From the NCBI GenBank assembly GCA_036320915.1, contig JAXBDG010000001.1:3432001-3496000 (forward strand): a stretch of DNA of 64,000 nt. Direction: 5' to 3'. The translations under genes and the position numbers were made by a program. Positions 45,332 to 55,215 of this stretch are shown in pieces. The notes beneath the pieces were generated by a model that saw only the letters and a program-made list of their open reading frames with translations, was not told the origin of the DNA and ran no database searches. Every line of letters begins with the position of its first letter. The stretch's first letter is position 1. Origin of the DNA: Linnemannia elongata. Lineage: Eukaryota; Mortierellomycota; Mortierellomycetes; Mortierellales; Mortierellaceae.

Positions 45332-45347
45332 AATTATATTAAGGATT

Positions 45348-46904
45348 TTACCAGATAGCAGAAAGTTTAGGGTCTGGCGATCGGCTATATTGAATAAGAT
45401 TCAAGGCCACAAACTGAAGCCGTTCCTGCCCCTTGACCATCCCAAACAGCTCCTTCAGCCACAGCTTGGACGGCGCGTCTGCTTCCTCGTCAAGGCATGA
45501 CGACTCCTCCGGATGGTGATACCAGCCCATAAAGCTGGTCGTACTCGAGATGTTTACAGTATCGCTCGGAGCTCGCCGTAGTGGGCCTCCCACCTCTCCA
45601 TCGAAATCGAACGCCAGCTGCTCCAACTCCTGACATCCCCACGGCTGACCCTGTAGAAACTTCAACGTCGCAAGTGTCGACATCCCAGCGCCACCGCTGA
45701 GAGACAACGTCTTGAGGCGGCGACACTCGACTAACACCCGGAGAATCTCTTTTGGATCAAATGCGCCATAGAGCTCACAATAGTAGTCGACACTAAGGTG
45801 TTCCAGGGTTGCAGAGTGGGTCAATATGGAGCGGAGAATGTCTTTTTCACTGTTCCTGGGAGTCAAGGCTACAAACTTGATCTTGTTAAGCCCATGCAAG
45901 GAGCAGCCTTGAATTAGGGAACCAATGGAAAACCCGCGCTCAAATTCGTCGTGGGAGTCGTTGATGACCAAAATGGAGAGACGTGGACAGTGGACTTTCA
46001 GGGCACTGGCAAGGCGGCTCATATCGAATCGTGCGACCGTAATGTCCATCGTGAACTGTTGAAGGTTGGGGCAACATCCGGCCAGGTAGATTAGGTCCGT
46101 ATTCTTTGGGAAATAAGGCACCTGCAAAATCTTGACTCTGGGCAACACCAGCTCACGTCCTCCACTCTCCTTGTCCGTACCACCGCTGACTCCTGTATCG
46201 TCGTTGTGTTCTTGAGGTTGACCCTTGGGAAGATCGCTCTCCTTGAAACTATGGATCTCTGAGAGCTCCAGTCTCTCCAAAGTCCTCGCCATCGCCCTCA
46301 ACGCCTTGACCAACGATCCCTGATAGCTGTTCCACTGATATAGTCGCAGATCGCGAATGTTATCCAGCAGCTCGAAATCCGCTTCATCCAACCTTGCCCT
46401 TGTTTTGGATGCCTCAGACCCCTCCCACTTCAAAAACTCGATGCCAGGATTCATCCGAACCAGTTTTCGCTGAGTCAGCATGCACATGTTGATCGCCTTG
46501 GGTGCGTCGTCGTACCGCAGGAACAAACTCTCCAACAGGGTACAATTGAACGGACCATCGCGTCCTCCGTGCGAGTCGAAGTGTCGAAAGAGAAGGCTGT
46601 ATCGCTCAATGACACAAGTGGGTACACGTTGCATCTCGTCAAAGACGTATTCATGCCATAGGATCGGGAGGAGTGTCCTGTACCAAAGCTTGCAGACCAG
46701 GAAGCAGGCACGGAAAGTGTTGGGTTGGAATCGACGGATGCTCTCTAGACTGCCCCACCTGGTTGTCACCGTCTGGACTGAGAAATATGGTAGAAACCAT
46801 CCCACCCTGGCGAGAACCTCTGGCAGTGCGAGCACGTCGCGGGCGGAGGTGTTTGAGAGCTTTGGGCGTGATTTTTGTTGCTTATTCTTGCGCCGGGGAC
46901 CCAT
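45348..46904 (-). CDS. F-box-like leucine-rich-repeat protein
   Basis: Single open frame of 518 residues. A basic N-terminus is followed by a divergent F-box: ALPEVLARVGWFLP, then ACFLVCKLWYRTLLPILWHEY. It aligns along its length with the gene at 34629-36113, for example ACLLVSKLWYSTFLSILWHTY there. LRR-like units include CCPNLQQFTM, CPRLSILVIN, ATLEHLSVDYY and CRRLKTLSLSG. The tail LWLKELFGMVKGQERLQF is the block found in the relics on either side of the next gene. Expected SCF receptor with unknown substrate. Confidence 0.77.
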   Translation of the reverse strand: MGPRRKNKQQKSRPKLSNTSARDVLALPEVLARVGWFLPYFSVQTVTTRWGSLESIRRFQPNTFRACFLVCKLWYRTLLPILWHEYVFDEMQRVPTCVIERYSLLFRHFDSHGGRDGPFNCTLLESLFLRYDDAPKAINMCMLTQRKLVRMNPGIEFLKWEGSEASKTRARLDEADFELLDNIRDLRLYQWNSYQGSLVKALRAMARTLERLELSEIHSFKESDLPKGQPQEHNDDTGVSGGTDKESGGRELVLPRVKILQVPYFPKNTDLIYLAGCCPNLQQFTMDITVARFDMSRLASALKVHCPRLSILVINDSHDEFERGFSIGSLIQGCSLHGLNKIKFVALTPRNSEKDILRSILTHSATLEHLSVDYYCELYGAFDPKEILRVLVECRRLKTLSLSGGAGMSTLATLKFLQGQPWGCQELEQLAFDFDGEVGGPLRRAPSDTVNISSTTSFMGWYHHPEESSCLDEEADAPSKLWLKELFGMVKGQERLQFVALNLIQYSRSPDPKLSAIW

Positions 46905-47244
46905 TGAGTATCAACGTCCTGTTTTTTTGGTTCTTTGTATGCTGAAGCCCTGCAGTTGTCCTTTGTTGTGTCGTTGGTGTTGGAATGGACTCCATGAATG
47001 CCATCTCTTTTTTTGCTCATGGTAACCCTCCCAGGTCACTGACCAGCAGTCACTTTGCTCACGTGCCTTAAGGTCTTGGGCGCCACGACGCACCAATGGC
47101 GGCCAAGTTCGATATATCTCCCCTAAGTGCTTTAATTATGATGGAAAAAAAAAATGAACAAGAGCGCAATATTCGACAGGCCTATCTTAACCAAGGGTCC
47201 AAGGAGGGTACAGCTCTTAGCGCGCGAGCGGGTGTGATGGATAT

Positions 47245-47466
47245 AACTCCAAGTCAACCTTTGAAGATGCTCCAAGTCCCTGACCATCTTGAAAGACTAC
47301 CACGGCCATGACTTGGGCATCCTTCCTGCCGTTTCGTCGCGAGGGGGAGACTACTGTAGGTGACAATACCAACGCACAATATTCAGTCGTACTGTAGATG
47401 GTTGCAGGCACAAAGTCGCTCCAATGTTGTGTAGCCCCATTCCTGACTCAGCAGTACATCCAATGC
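47245..47466 (-). pseudogene. F-box/LRR C-terminal relic, left copy of a direct repeat
   Basis: On the minus strand this segment encodes FKMVRDLEHLQRLTWSY, matching the tails of the intact F-box genes (KMVEPLRQLKSLTWNY at 34.6 kb). The same DNA recurs at about 49594-49812 in the same orientation with roughly 80 percent identity by eye, including the shared block GTAGGTGACAATACCAACGC. No F-box or start codon is attached. Confidence 0.65.
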
Positions 47467-47562
47467 TCCATGAATTGTCAATTCCAAAAGAGAGAAGCAG
47501 TTGACGGCATGACAAATGTCCAACGAGTCGAGAATAAAAGGGTTTTTCTTGTGCTTGGATAT

Positions 47563-48834
47563 TTAAATGCTTTCTTCTTTGGATGAATAGTAGTGGGTAA
47601 AAGGAACCCACTCATCCATATAATAAAAGTTGTGGCTATAGTTATCCACTGTCATCCCCATCCCCATTTGCATATACTCCTTGGGCAATGTGCTAATAAC
47701 GTGGCAGTTGGGACAAAAGTAGGCTGCTACGAAGCTTAAACTGCTCCCGGAGGTCATCAGATACTTTGAGGCGATCAAAAAGCGGATCGTTTGCTCTGTG
47801 GACTCCATGTTATGATACTGTGCATCCGGAAGAGCTCGCTTGATATCCCGCAGCCGCTTCCAATTGCTCCACGACCAGATAGAGGGTTGGTAGTAAATGA
47901 AATGTATCCTGTCGGCGTGAAGTGATATAGAGAGCTTTCGTCTCATTCCTTCAATGATCCTGACGTAGGTTTCAGGTTGTTCCGAAATCGTGATGTCGCC
48001 AAGCCGAATGTGAATCGCCAGACGCTCTACTTGCTCAGATTTGTGTTGTTCTTGTCCTTGCACTGTCGGTTCATTGACCTGCAGCAGATCACGGATGTCC
48101 CTCGTGGCATTAAAGAATGAAAACCCCGCCAGGAAACAGTTGGGGTCTGGTCCGGGGTTGTTCTCGGGACAGTTGTAAGAGTTGCGCCCACCGAAGCCGA
48201 GGAGCGGTCTCCGCAACTCGAACTCATTCATCTGGGCGTAAGCGTTGGCGGTCGTATCTCGATAGTTGTATACTGGTATCCACAGGTCCAAATCCATCTC
48301 AAAGGCTTGGCCATTTGGCGCTGTCGCGAGTTCTTGAGGTACAGGGTATCGCTGTCGGAGGAGATCTCCTAACCACTCCAGGTCAGCTTGCCGGAAGTTG
48401 TGGACAAACGTCTTCTCATTAAACACATATTGGAGACGGTTTTTCTTGGCGAAGTAGATACCCATCAGGAGCTCGCTGAACTTGTGCCCCAATCCTTGAT
48501 TCGCAAAGTCATGAATGAAGTATTTCAGTTCAGACAGAGGAACTTGGTCGGAGAGTAGAGGGATGGGGTAGTCAACAATCTTGTCGGGTCTGGCAGAGCG
48601 CCATTCAGGCGCACTGTGAAGTATTGACAAAAACTGGTTATGACCTGGAGCGGCAAAGTATTAAAGGACCAGTCTATGATGCACAATAGTACTTACAGTA
48701 GGAAATGTAAAACGATAAATGCTGGGAGTAACAGCCAGAGACGCAGGTAATGCTTCCTGAGAAATAGAATCTTTGGCATCACTACTTGTTGAAATGTCAA
48801 TGGTAATGGGGGTCAGTATGCAGGAAACGACCAT
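47563..48834 (-). CDS. Putative glycosyltransferase (fucosyltransferase-like HIRLGD motif)
   Basis: Two exons read leftwards, 48834-48697 and 48633-47563, give 402 residues with a phase-0 intron. The AACCAG acceptor at 48634 is chosen because it keeps the frame. Early in exon 2 there is YFIHDFANQGLGHKFSELL, a pattern seen near the N-terminus of GT-B fucosyltransferases and related plant and algal enzymes. LAIHIRLGDI near residue 260 corresponds to the HxRxGD-type motif that binds GDP-fucose in such enzymes. Later, IRFLIASKYLMTSGSSLSFVAAYFCP fits the acceptor or donor side of the same fold. The short first exon is weakly hydrophobic, so secretion is uncertain. Family placement is inference. 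It lies between two copies of an F-box relic. Confidence 0.55.
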
Positions 48835-49593
48835 TGGGTGAGCCACGGCAGCCAAGAACAAACGTTACTCTGGAGTACCCTTGTCGAGAATCTGGGCCGA
48901 GCAGGGGCAGAGTCAAGGCAGGATGGGTCAGAGAGAGTGAAAAGGAAGAAGTACGAAATGCAAGATGGTGCAAGATGGTCAACGTATGGGATATATATGT
49001 GTGCCTTTCGTATTGGACAGGCCTTTGCATCTCTGTGGCTTGTTCCCCTTGTTCACTCTCCTCATTCTATATTCATCGAAAAAGAAGGTTGAGAAAAATC
49101 AAATAGGGAGGGAGGGCGCTCTACAGTCCCGATGGCCGTCTTGAATTGATAATGTCTTGGCTATTTGTTGAAATAACCATGAACTGCCTGAATGAGTTCA
49201 TGGTGTAAATATTGTGTTTTTATACAATTTTGTGGCATTTAGAACGCTTGTTTGTGTTGGATTTTGGACCGCTTTCTAGCTGTAGTTGCTTTACGTTTTC
49301 TGTTGCATATCAGTCGCGCTTTCACCGCCCTCACAAAAAGAAAACCTTCTCTTCATTTCTCATCTGCATGTATGTGCGTTCTTTTGTTCCTTAACCTCTG
49401 TTCGTGCTTTCTTTTCAAAGCACCTTGACTTAAAGTCTCCTTTCATTGCTTTTTTTTCATCTTATCCTTTACTTGCCTTTTGCCTTGTCGCTATCACCTC
49501 TTAGTTTGCACATGTTTTCACAAAAAATCCTTTGGTATTATTGATCATGATTGCCCAAAGAAATTTTCACGGGAACTTAAATTTACTTGTCTG

Positions 49594-50066
49594 ATAATAC
49601 CAAGTCGACTTTTGAAGATGCTTCAAGTCCTCGACCATCTTGAACAGTTCCCTCAGCCATGGGCATTCTTCCTGCCGTCTCGTCACAAAGAAGAGACTAA
49701 TGTAGGTGACAATACCAACGCACAATATTCAGTTGTGCCAGAGATTTGCGAGCGCAAAGTCACTCCAATGCTGTGTAACACCATTTCTAACTCATCAGTA
49801 CTTCCAGTGATTAATTGTTAGTGAAAGCCAACTCATAGGTAGAATCTCAGAGTCTGAAGGTTGCCCAGTCTCGCAAAATCCTCCTTATCCAACAGAGCCC
49901 CAGGCCCTTCAGCAGCTAACTCGGATCCCCCCGCCCCCAGCTCAGTCACTCGAGGTCGACATTCATTCCAGCTAGCTGCTTGTTTATATGCATAGAAAAG
50001 ATAGGCGTCAAAGGTGTTGGTTCGAGAGCAGCGTTGACAACTATTGCCTTGCCAGAAGTCCGTCAC
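49594..50066 (-). pseudogene. F-box/LRR relic, right copy of the direct repeat plus an extra fragment
   Basis: Read leftwards, 50066-49833 encodes ALLDKEDFARLGNLQTLRFY, which matches EADFELLDNIRDLRLYQW of the intact gene at 45348. After a stop and a gap, 49812-49594 encodes ECPWLRELFKMVEDLKHLQK, matching LWLKELFGMVKGQERLQF. The intervening LRR region is missing, so a large internal deletion has occurred. Confidence 0.6.
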
Positions 50067-50429
50067 CTTCTCGACTGATCAGAACGGCAGAAAGTGGCCG
50101 ATCTGTGCGACGATTTCGGACAGCTTGAGCGAATGTGTTGTCGTGTTGCGAGGGCGGTGGTTTCTTTATACGGTGATGGCGTTGGCGACCGGATCCACTC
50201 TGTGAGTAAGGTTCGCGTCTACGTTGTTTCGTTCTTTAGACACAATAGCTCATGCTTCAAAGCAGTCGTGACGCGTCACGTGTGCCACCCTTCGGACGCA
50301 TTGCCACTAAATATGGCCACAAAGCTCGTTTCGCTTTCATCATCGCTCGCCTCGCTTTCACCATCGCTCGTTCGGTTTGAAGTCAACACCCCTTTACGTT
50401 GACACCAGTAGTATTACTCGACAACGAGC

Positions 50430-51149
50430 ATGGGGCCAACGACAATCGCCTACGGTGGACCATCGTCGCCTCTTGAGATACCCGAACTCCTGTCTCTGAT
50501 TTTCTTCCTGAAAACCGAATCCGCTATCGACACCGTTAGCCTTGTCTGCCGACACTAGCACCTATTGAGCAAAGGCTAAGTACCTTGTGCTGTACCGTGG
50601 CATGGCCATCGCGCGCTCGAGGAGCTGGAACAAGTAGTCACCATCTTGCCTTGGGCCACTCATCTTTTTGCTCTCTCCCAGAGGGTTTCAATGCCTACGA
50701 CAACAAGACCACCCTCCTTTTGGACGCTCTGGAGCATAAAAAGACTCAACTTGTCGACACGCATTCCTCCAGTGCACCTGCCTCTGCGGTTGCTTCACCA
50801 GTACCCTATATTCAGGAGCTGGAGCTACAAGGACGCTTTAACCTTCGAGACCGTCCAAAAGAGACTTCGCGCGGTGGGGAATTGGAGGAATCATACAGCG
50901 GTTAGTGAATCGACTTTGGAGGTTCTGCTGCAGCTGATGCACTGCGGCTTTTTGTCGAATGTAGAGAAGATGATCGAGGATCTGGACAATGGAGACGTGG
51001 ATTGTTGGCCTGGACTGAGGCGACTCGCCCTCTATCAGGAATGCAGCTTTGGTCAAAATTGCGAGCAAGAGGTTTTGCGCGTGGGCTCGACCAACGACGA
51101 TAAGCTCAGGTTTTGGTCCAAGTTGATGGATAGTGTAGTATGCAGATGA
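50430..51149 (+). pseudogene. Truncated F-box/LRR pseudogene with two nonsense codons
   Basis: The ATG at 50430 opens an F-box: SPLEIPELLSLIFFLKTESA, then VSLVCRH followed by TAG at 50556-50558, where the paralogs have Trp in VCRQW/VCRKW (TGG to TAG). A second in-frame stop, TAA, is at 50577-50579. Homology continues in other frames with LPEGFNAYDNKTTLLLDALE and YIQELELQGRFNLRD (to about 50860). Then LLQLMHCGFLSNVEKMIEDL and CWPGLRRLALYQECSFG lead to a stop at 51149, matching LQHLGLLKDVALFLEG and RWPRLQRVSIYRSVPFG of the gene at 39164. The central LRR region is absent. It lies opposite in strand to the rest of the cluster. Confidence 0.75.
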
Positions 51150-52263
51150 ACAGCAATGGAAAATTAGCGGTCGTCATTCACAACCACACAGGGTCTCGAA
51201 CTTCACCTTCAGCTTCTGGTGCTTTCTTCCACATCGATTCAGACATCAGGCGCACCAATTCAGCGCATCAGCACAAAAGGGTAAGAAGGTATAATAGGGC
51301 AAGGCATTGCAGCTATAATGATTTGAGGGAGTTGGTTGGCGCCTACCTGTTCCTTGCATTGCTTTTGCTACTACCATCCAATCGGACCTGATTCCATGGA
51401 CGGCAACCCCTGTGTTTTACCTGTTGATAAGGGCGATTGGATATGCGACCCTGGGAAAGTTGCTTTTAGTCCTGACGTACAGGGCGGTAGTTGCTCTCGT
51501 GCGTGAGTGTCCGTGGTTGTGCGCCTTTTTTTTTCTTCATGGGAAAATGCCAACCAAGAAAGGATAACAACAAAACAAAATAAAACATCGAAGCGCCCAA
51601 CGTCATGTTATAAAACAAAACAAAACAAAAAAAAACCACAGGCCCACGGGGAAACCAAAACAACAATCAAATCCATTATCGACGGTGGCATGATGCAAAC
51701 GTAAAGAGGAGAAAAATAATTTCCTCTCCACAATTGCCTGCTTGCCTCCTTCCTCCTTCTTCAACACCTACTTGTCTTTTTACTATTTGATGCCTCTGGA
51801 GAAAGGCATCTACTTTGCCATTCTGCAACACTGAGAGCAATCGGTTTGTTTGTTGGTCCCTAATGTTTTTTTCTTGCCATTTTGATTTTGCATGTCTACA
51901 ACATAGAAAGGACCTCGATCGGGTCTTGTCGTTTGTTAGACATCTCTACAGGAACGAAAACTAAATAGAGGTGTCTGCATGGTATGTGAGCAAAGAAAAC
52001 AAGTCCCCTCTTTCTCTCTCTTGCACATATCCCACATAGCTTCGGCAAACAACCACTCTGGCGAGGACGTTTTATCGGACAAATGGAAATGCATTTTGCA
52101 CCATCGTACAAATAAGGAGTTGGTTGGACAGAGCACCGGAACAAGAAAAGAAAATGAGCAATAACCACCATCATTAAAACAAAAGAAAAGAAAAATGTGG
52201 CCCTCATGGGACAAAAAGTTGGTGAACGCTGTTGCTCTTTTTTGTTTGTTGGTGCTAATAAAC

Positions 52264-52310
<47 letters not shown>

Positions 52311-55215
52311 GAGATTGAAAACGACAAAGGCAAGGGCAAAGTCAAAGGCCAAGATCGGAAACGAAGGGGGGGCAGGTACGTCAACAAAGGTATGTAGGTT
52401 TATTATGCTCACTCATCGACCCTGCCTCATTTAACAAGTGAAGGAATGTGTTGAGGGTTTCAAGCATGTGCATTTGCATTTGAGAGGTACCCCTCTTCTG
52501 CGTTAATTGGCTGTAAGAAGGAAAAGAAATGGAAAGGGAAAGGCAAGACAAAGCGCGCGCCTGAATGGAATGAGAATCTACTCGTGCTTTTGCATAATAA
52601 ATAAGAAGGTGTCTCTTCCTTCTGCCGTATTGTAAAAGCCATAGGCGGCGACGAGGTGGAAGTGTAAATGAGGTTGAGAGGGTGAAGGGTGTTGTTGGTG
52701 GCATGAGGGCCTGTTACTGGAATCACCAATACACTAAACATTCAAGTCGGAGGTGAACGCGTGAAAAATACATACCTAATAATATGTAAGTGATCCATTC
52801 TTCTTCAAGTGATCATTGAAGTAGGAGAACTTCCAGATGGTATCCACGTACATATCACGTCAGGCAGGGTATATTCGTCCCATAGAGGAAGAGGATAAAG
52901 GCGAATATTTGAATCATTTTCAGATGAGAAAGGGGACGTCCTGTCTTGTAAATTGCGTACAAAAAAATATATTGTTAGTCTTGTGAGAGGTGGAGATCGA
53001 CCGGGAGGACCATGCGACGCACACTGTTGATGCATTTGAGATCGGTCATCTTCCATCCGCTCTCTTCTTCTTTTCTATCTCGCTTTGTTTGCCGTCTGGC
53101 CAAAAGTGGAGGGGGCTTTGCGTTATTCTCAACGTTTGTTCATCTGGGAAGGGAATGAAGGAACCCATGTTGAGTACAAACCATGAACATGTGCCTTATG
53201 CTCACCTTGTTTGTTAGTTTTATTTATCTTGTCGGATTTCCCTTTCCTATGGATGGGATAGTAACAGGACCTAAGTGAGGGGGCGAAAAGTCAAAAAAAA
53301 AAAAAAAAAAAAAAAATGAGGCAGGGAATAGATAGATACACACCGATGGGTGGTGGTGGTTGTGCCCTTTTTTTTCAGAGGTCTGCGACCAATCGCATTG
53401 GATACGCTAGTAGCATGCATACAAATGAGCATGAAAAAAGGGCTGAAAACAAGAGCAAGATGATCCTTTTTTTTTTTTTTTGCCTTCTTGTGGAGGATTA
53501 AAAGGTTCGAAGTGGTGGCCATCAAAGGAGGCAGAAACAGGATGCAATCGGGGGGGGAGGGAAGTCAGGAGACAACATAGCTCTAAACGCCCTATCATGC
53601 GTAAGAGTGAATAAGAACATTGGCGAAAGGATGGAGTATTTTTTTTTCTTGCAGGAACAGCAAGTGGCCTATTTTCAATGGAGAATGATCCCTGGAGAGC
53701 CCTGCCATTTTCACGCCTATTCTTCCGTTTCGGGACGAAAGGTAGGAAGAGTGGTAGACTATTGCAAGTAGGTTTGCATTTGCATTTGTGCATCGTAAAT
53801 CCCGCTTGTTGATTGATTCGTATCCCGACAATGTAAGTGTATGTGGACAACCATTACCTTCTTTCTCTAATATAGAAAAGAATGAGGGGCTGGAGAAACA
53901 GTGGAATGATAGGGAAAGGATAGGTTGCGGAGAGCATTGGGACAAGTGAATTAGCGACTCTTTTTGTGCTGTTGTTGTTGTCGTTATTACTCCTGTTCTT
54001 TGCTTTTTATTTGTTGTCGCCCTGTTCTGTTCTGTCATGTCCTGTTGTGTCCTGCTGTTCTTCGCCTTGGTGTTGTCTTGGGTCTTGATTGAATGGGACA
54101 CAACCTTCGTTTTGTATTGGTTCATGTTGTCTAAAACTTGAGGGTCAATTCGAAACCAAGGACAGGCATGTCCCTCCGCCACATGCAACCAGCTAAAACT
54201 CACAAGCAATCAATTCAAACAACCACAAACAACAGCAACAAAAGTCAACAACAAACAAACTGAACAGGGCACCATGCAATAGCAATCGGCTGTTGACTGA
54301 CCCCTTTGATTCATGTCCTCGTCAATGTTCCATTCCCTTCACCCTTCAACTCGCTTGCTTCCTCTTCTTTGCTGTATCCTTTGCCTTCGCCGTCAATTGA
54401 ATGCTGCTTCCTGAATTTGCGCTCTACATCCCCCCGAGTACCTTTCTTCCAAGTCGGATTCATTCTCCACACACAGACACTTCCCACAGTAATTAGAAGC
54501 AACCTGGCACTGTACCTTCCACCTCCCTTCGCCACCTTTTTTACCTTTGCTTCTTTACCCCACCACTGGATCACCTTCCTTCCTTTGTTCCCTAACCAGC
54601 TCACGCAGACCCCTTCCTTTTTCTTTACTGTTTCTCTTCCTGTTCTCTGTTTCTTACTTCTCTTCGTTCTCTCTTCCTTCTTTTTTTTCTCTCCTTTTAT
54701 TCTTTTCTCCACTCTCTCCACTCCTCTCCACTCTTCTGCACTCTTCCCTCCTCCACTTTCTCTCTCCTCCTCCATTCCTTCCTCTTTCATCGATTGATTC
54801 TAATCGCCCTTCCTTCCTCGTCCACCTCGCCACCCTCCCATCCACTTTGCTCGACCCTTTGTCTCATTCCACAGACCATCCTCCTTCCCCTTCCACCCTT
54901 CCACCGCGCAAAGTTTAAAAGAGACAAAAAAATATCGAGTCTGTCTCTCTCTCTCTTCCACCTCTTTTTACGCCCGTTGTGAACAATTCGCCCTTCTTTC
55001 AAACTCCCTTACACCCTTCGCCTCACGTCCCCTTCCTTCTTTCGCCTTTTTCTATTACTCTCAACCCTGCCTGTCGACTGTCACTCCTTAGTAAACTCCC
55101 ATCCAATCGGACACCACCACCACCTCCTCCCTTTCACACCAACGCCTCCTCTCCTCTTTGCCTTTTCCAGGAAACAACAACTTTTTGTCCAAAGGCGTGA
55201 ATAGCCAGCACAGTC
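51150..55215. other. Four-kilobase gene-poor region upstream of the kinase gene
   Basis: No open frame resembles a family. It contains poly-A runs at 52266-52306 and 53293-53316. From about 54300 to 55200 the + strand is strongly pyrimidine-rich, so it gives long but low-complexity Leu/Ser/Pro frames on one strand and Arg/Lys/Glu frames on the other. This CT-rich part is probably promoter and 5' leader of the kinase gene. Confidence 0.5.
52266..52306. repeat. Poly-A homopolymer, about 41 bases
   Basis: Uninterrupted A run in the gene-poor region, without an adjoining gene copy or obvious flanking duplication. Confidence 0.95.

Noticed and set aside
53595..54209. 204-residue minus-strand open frame
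   Set aside because: Composition is biased, no motifs are seen, and the region lies among homopolymers and CT-rich DNA.
54306..54797. 163-residue + strand frame and its 159-residue antisense partner
   Set aside because: Both result from a polypyrimidine/polypurine tract and have no protein-like pattern.
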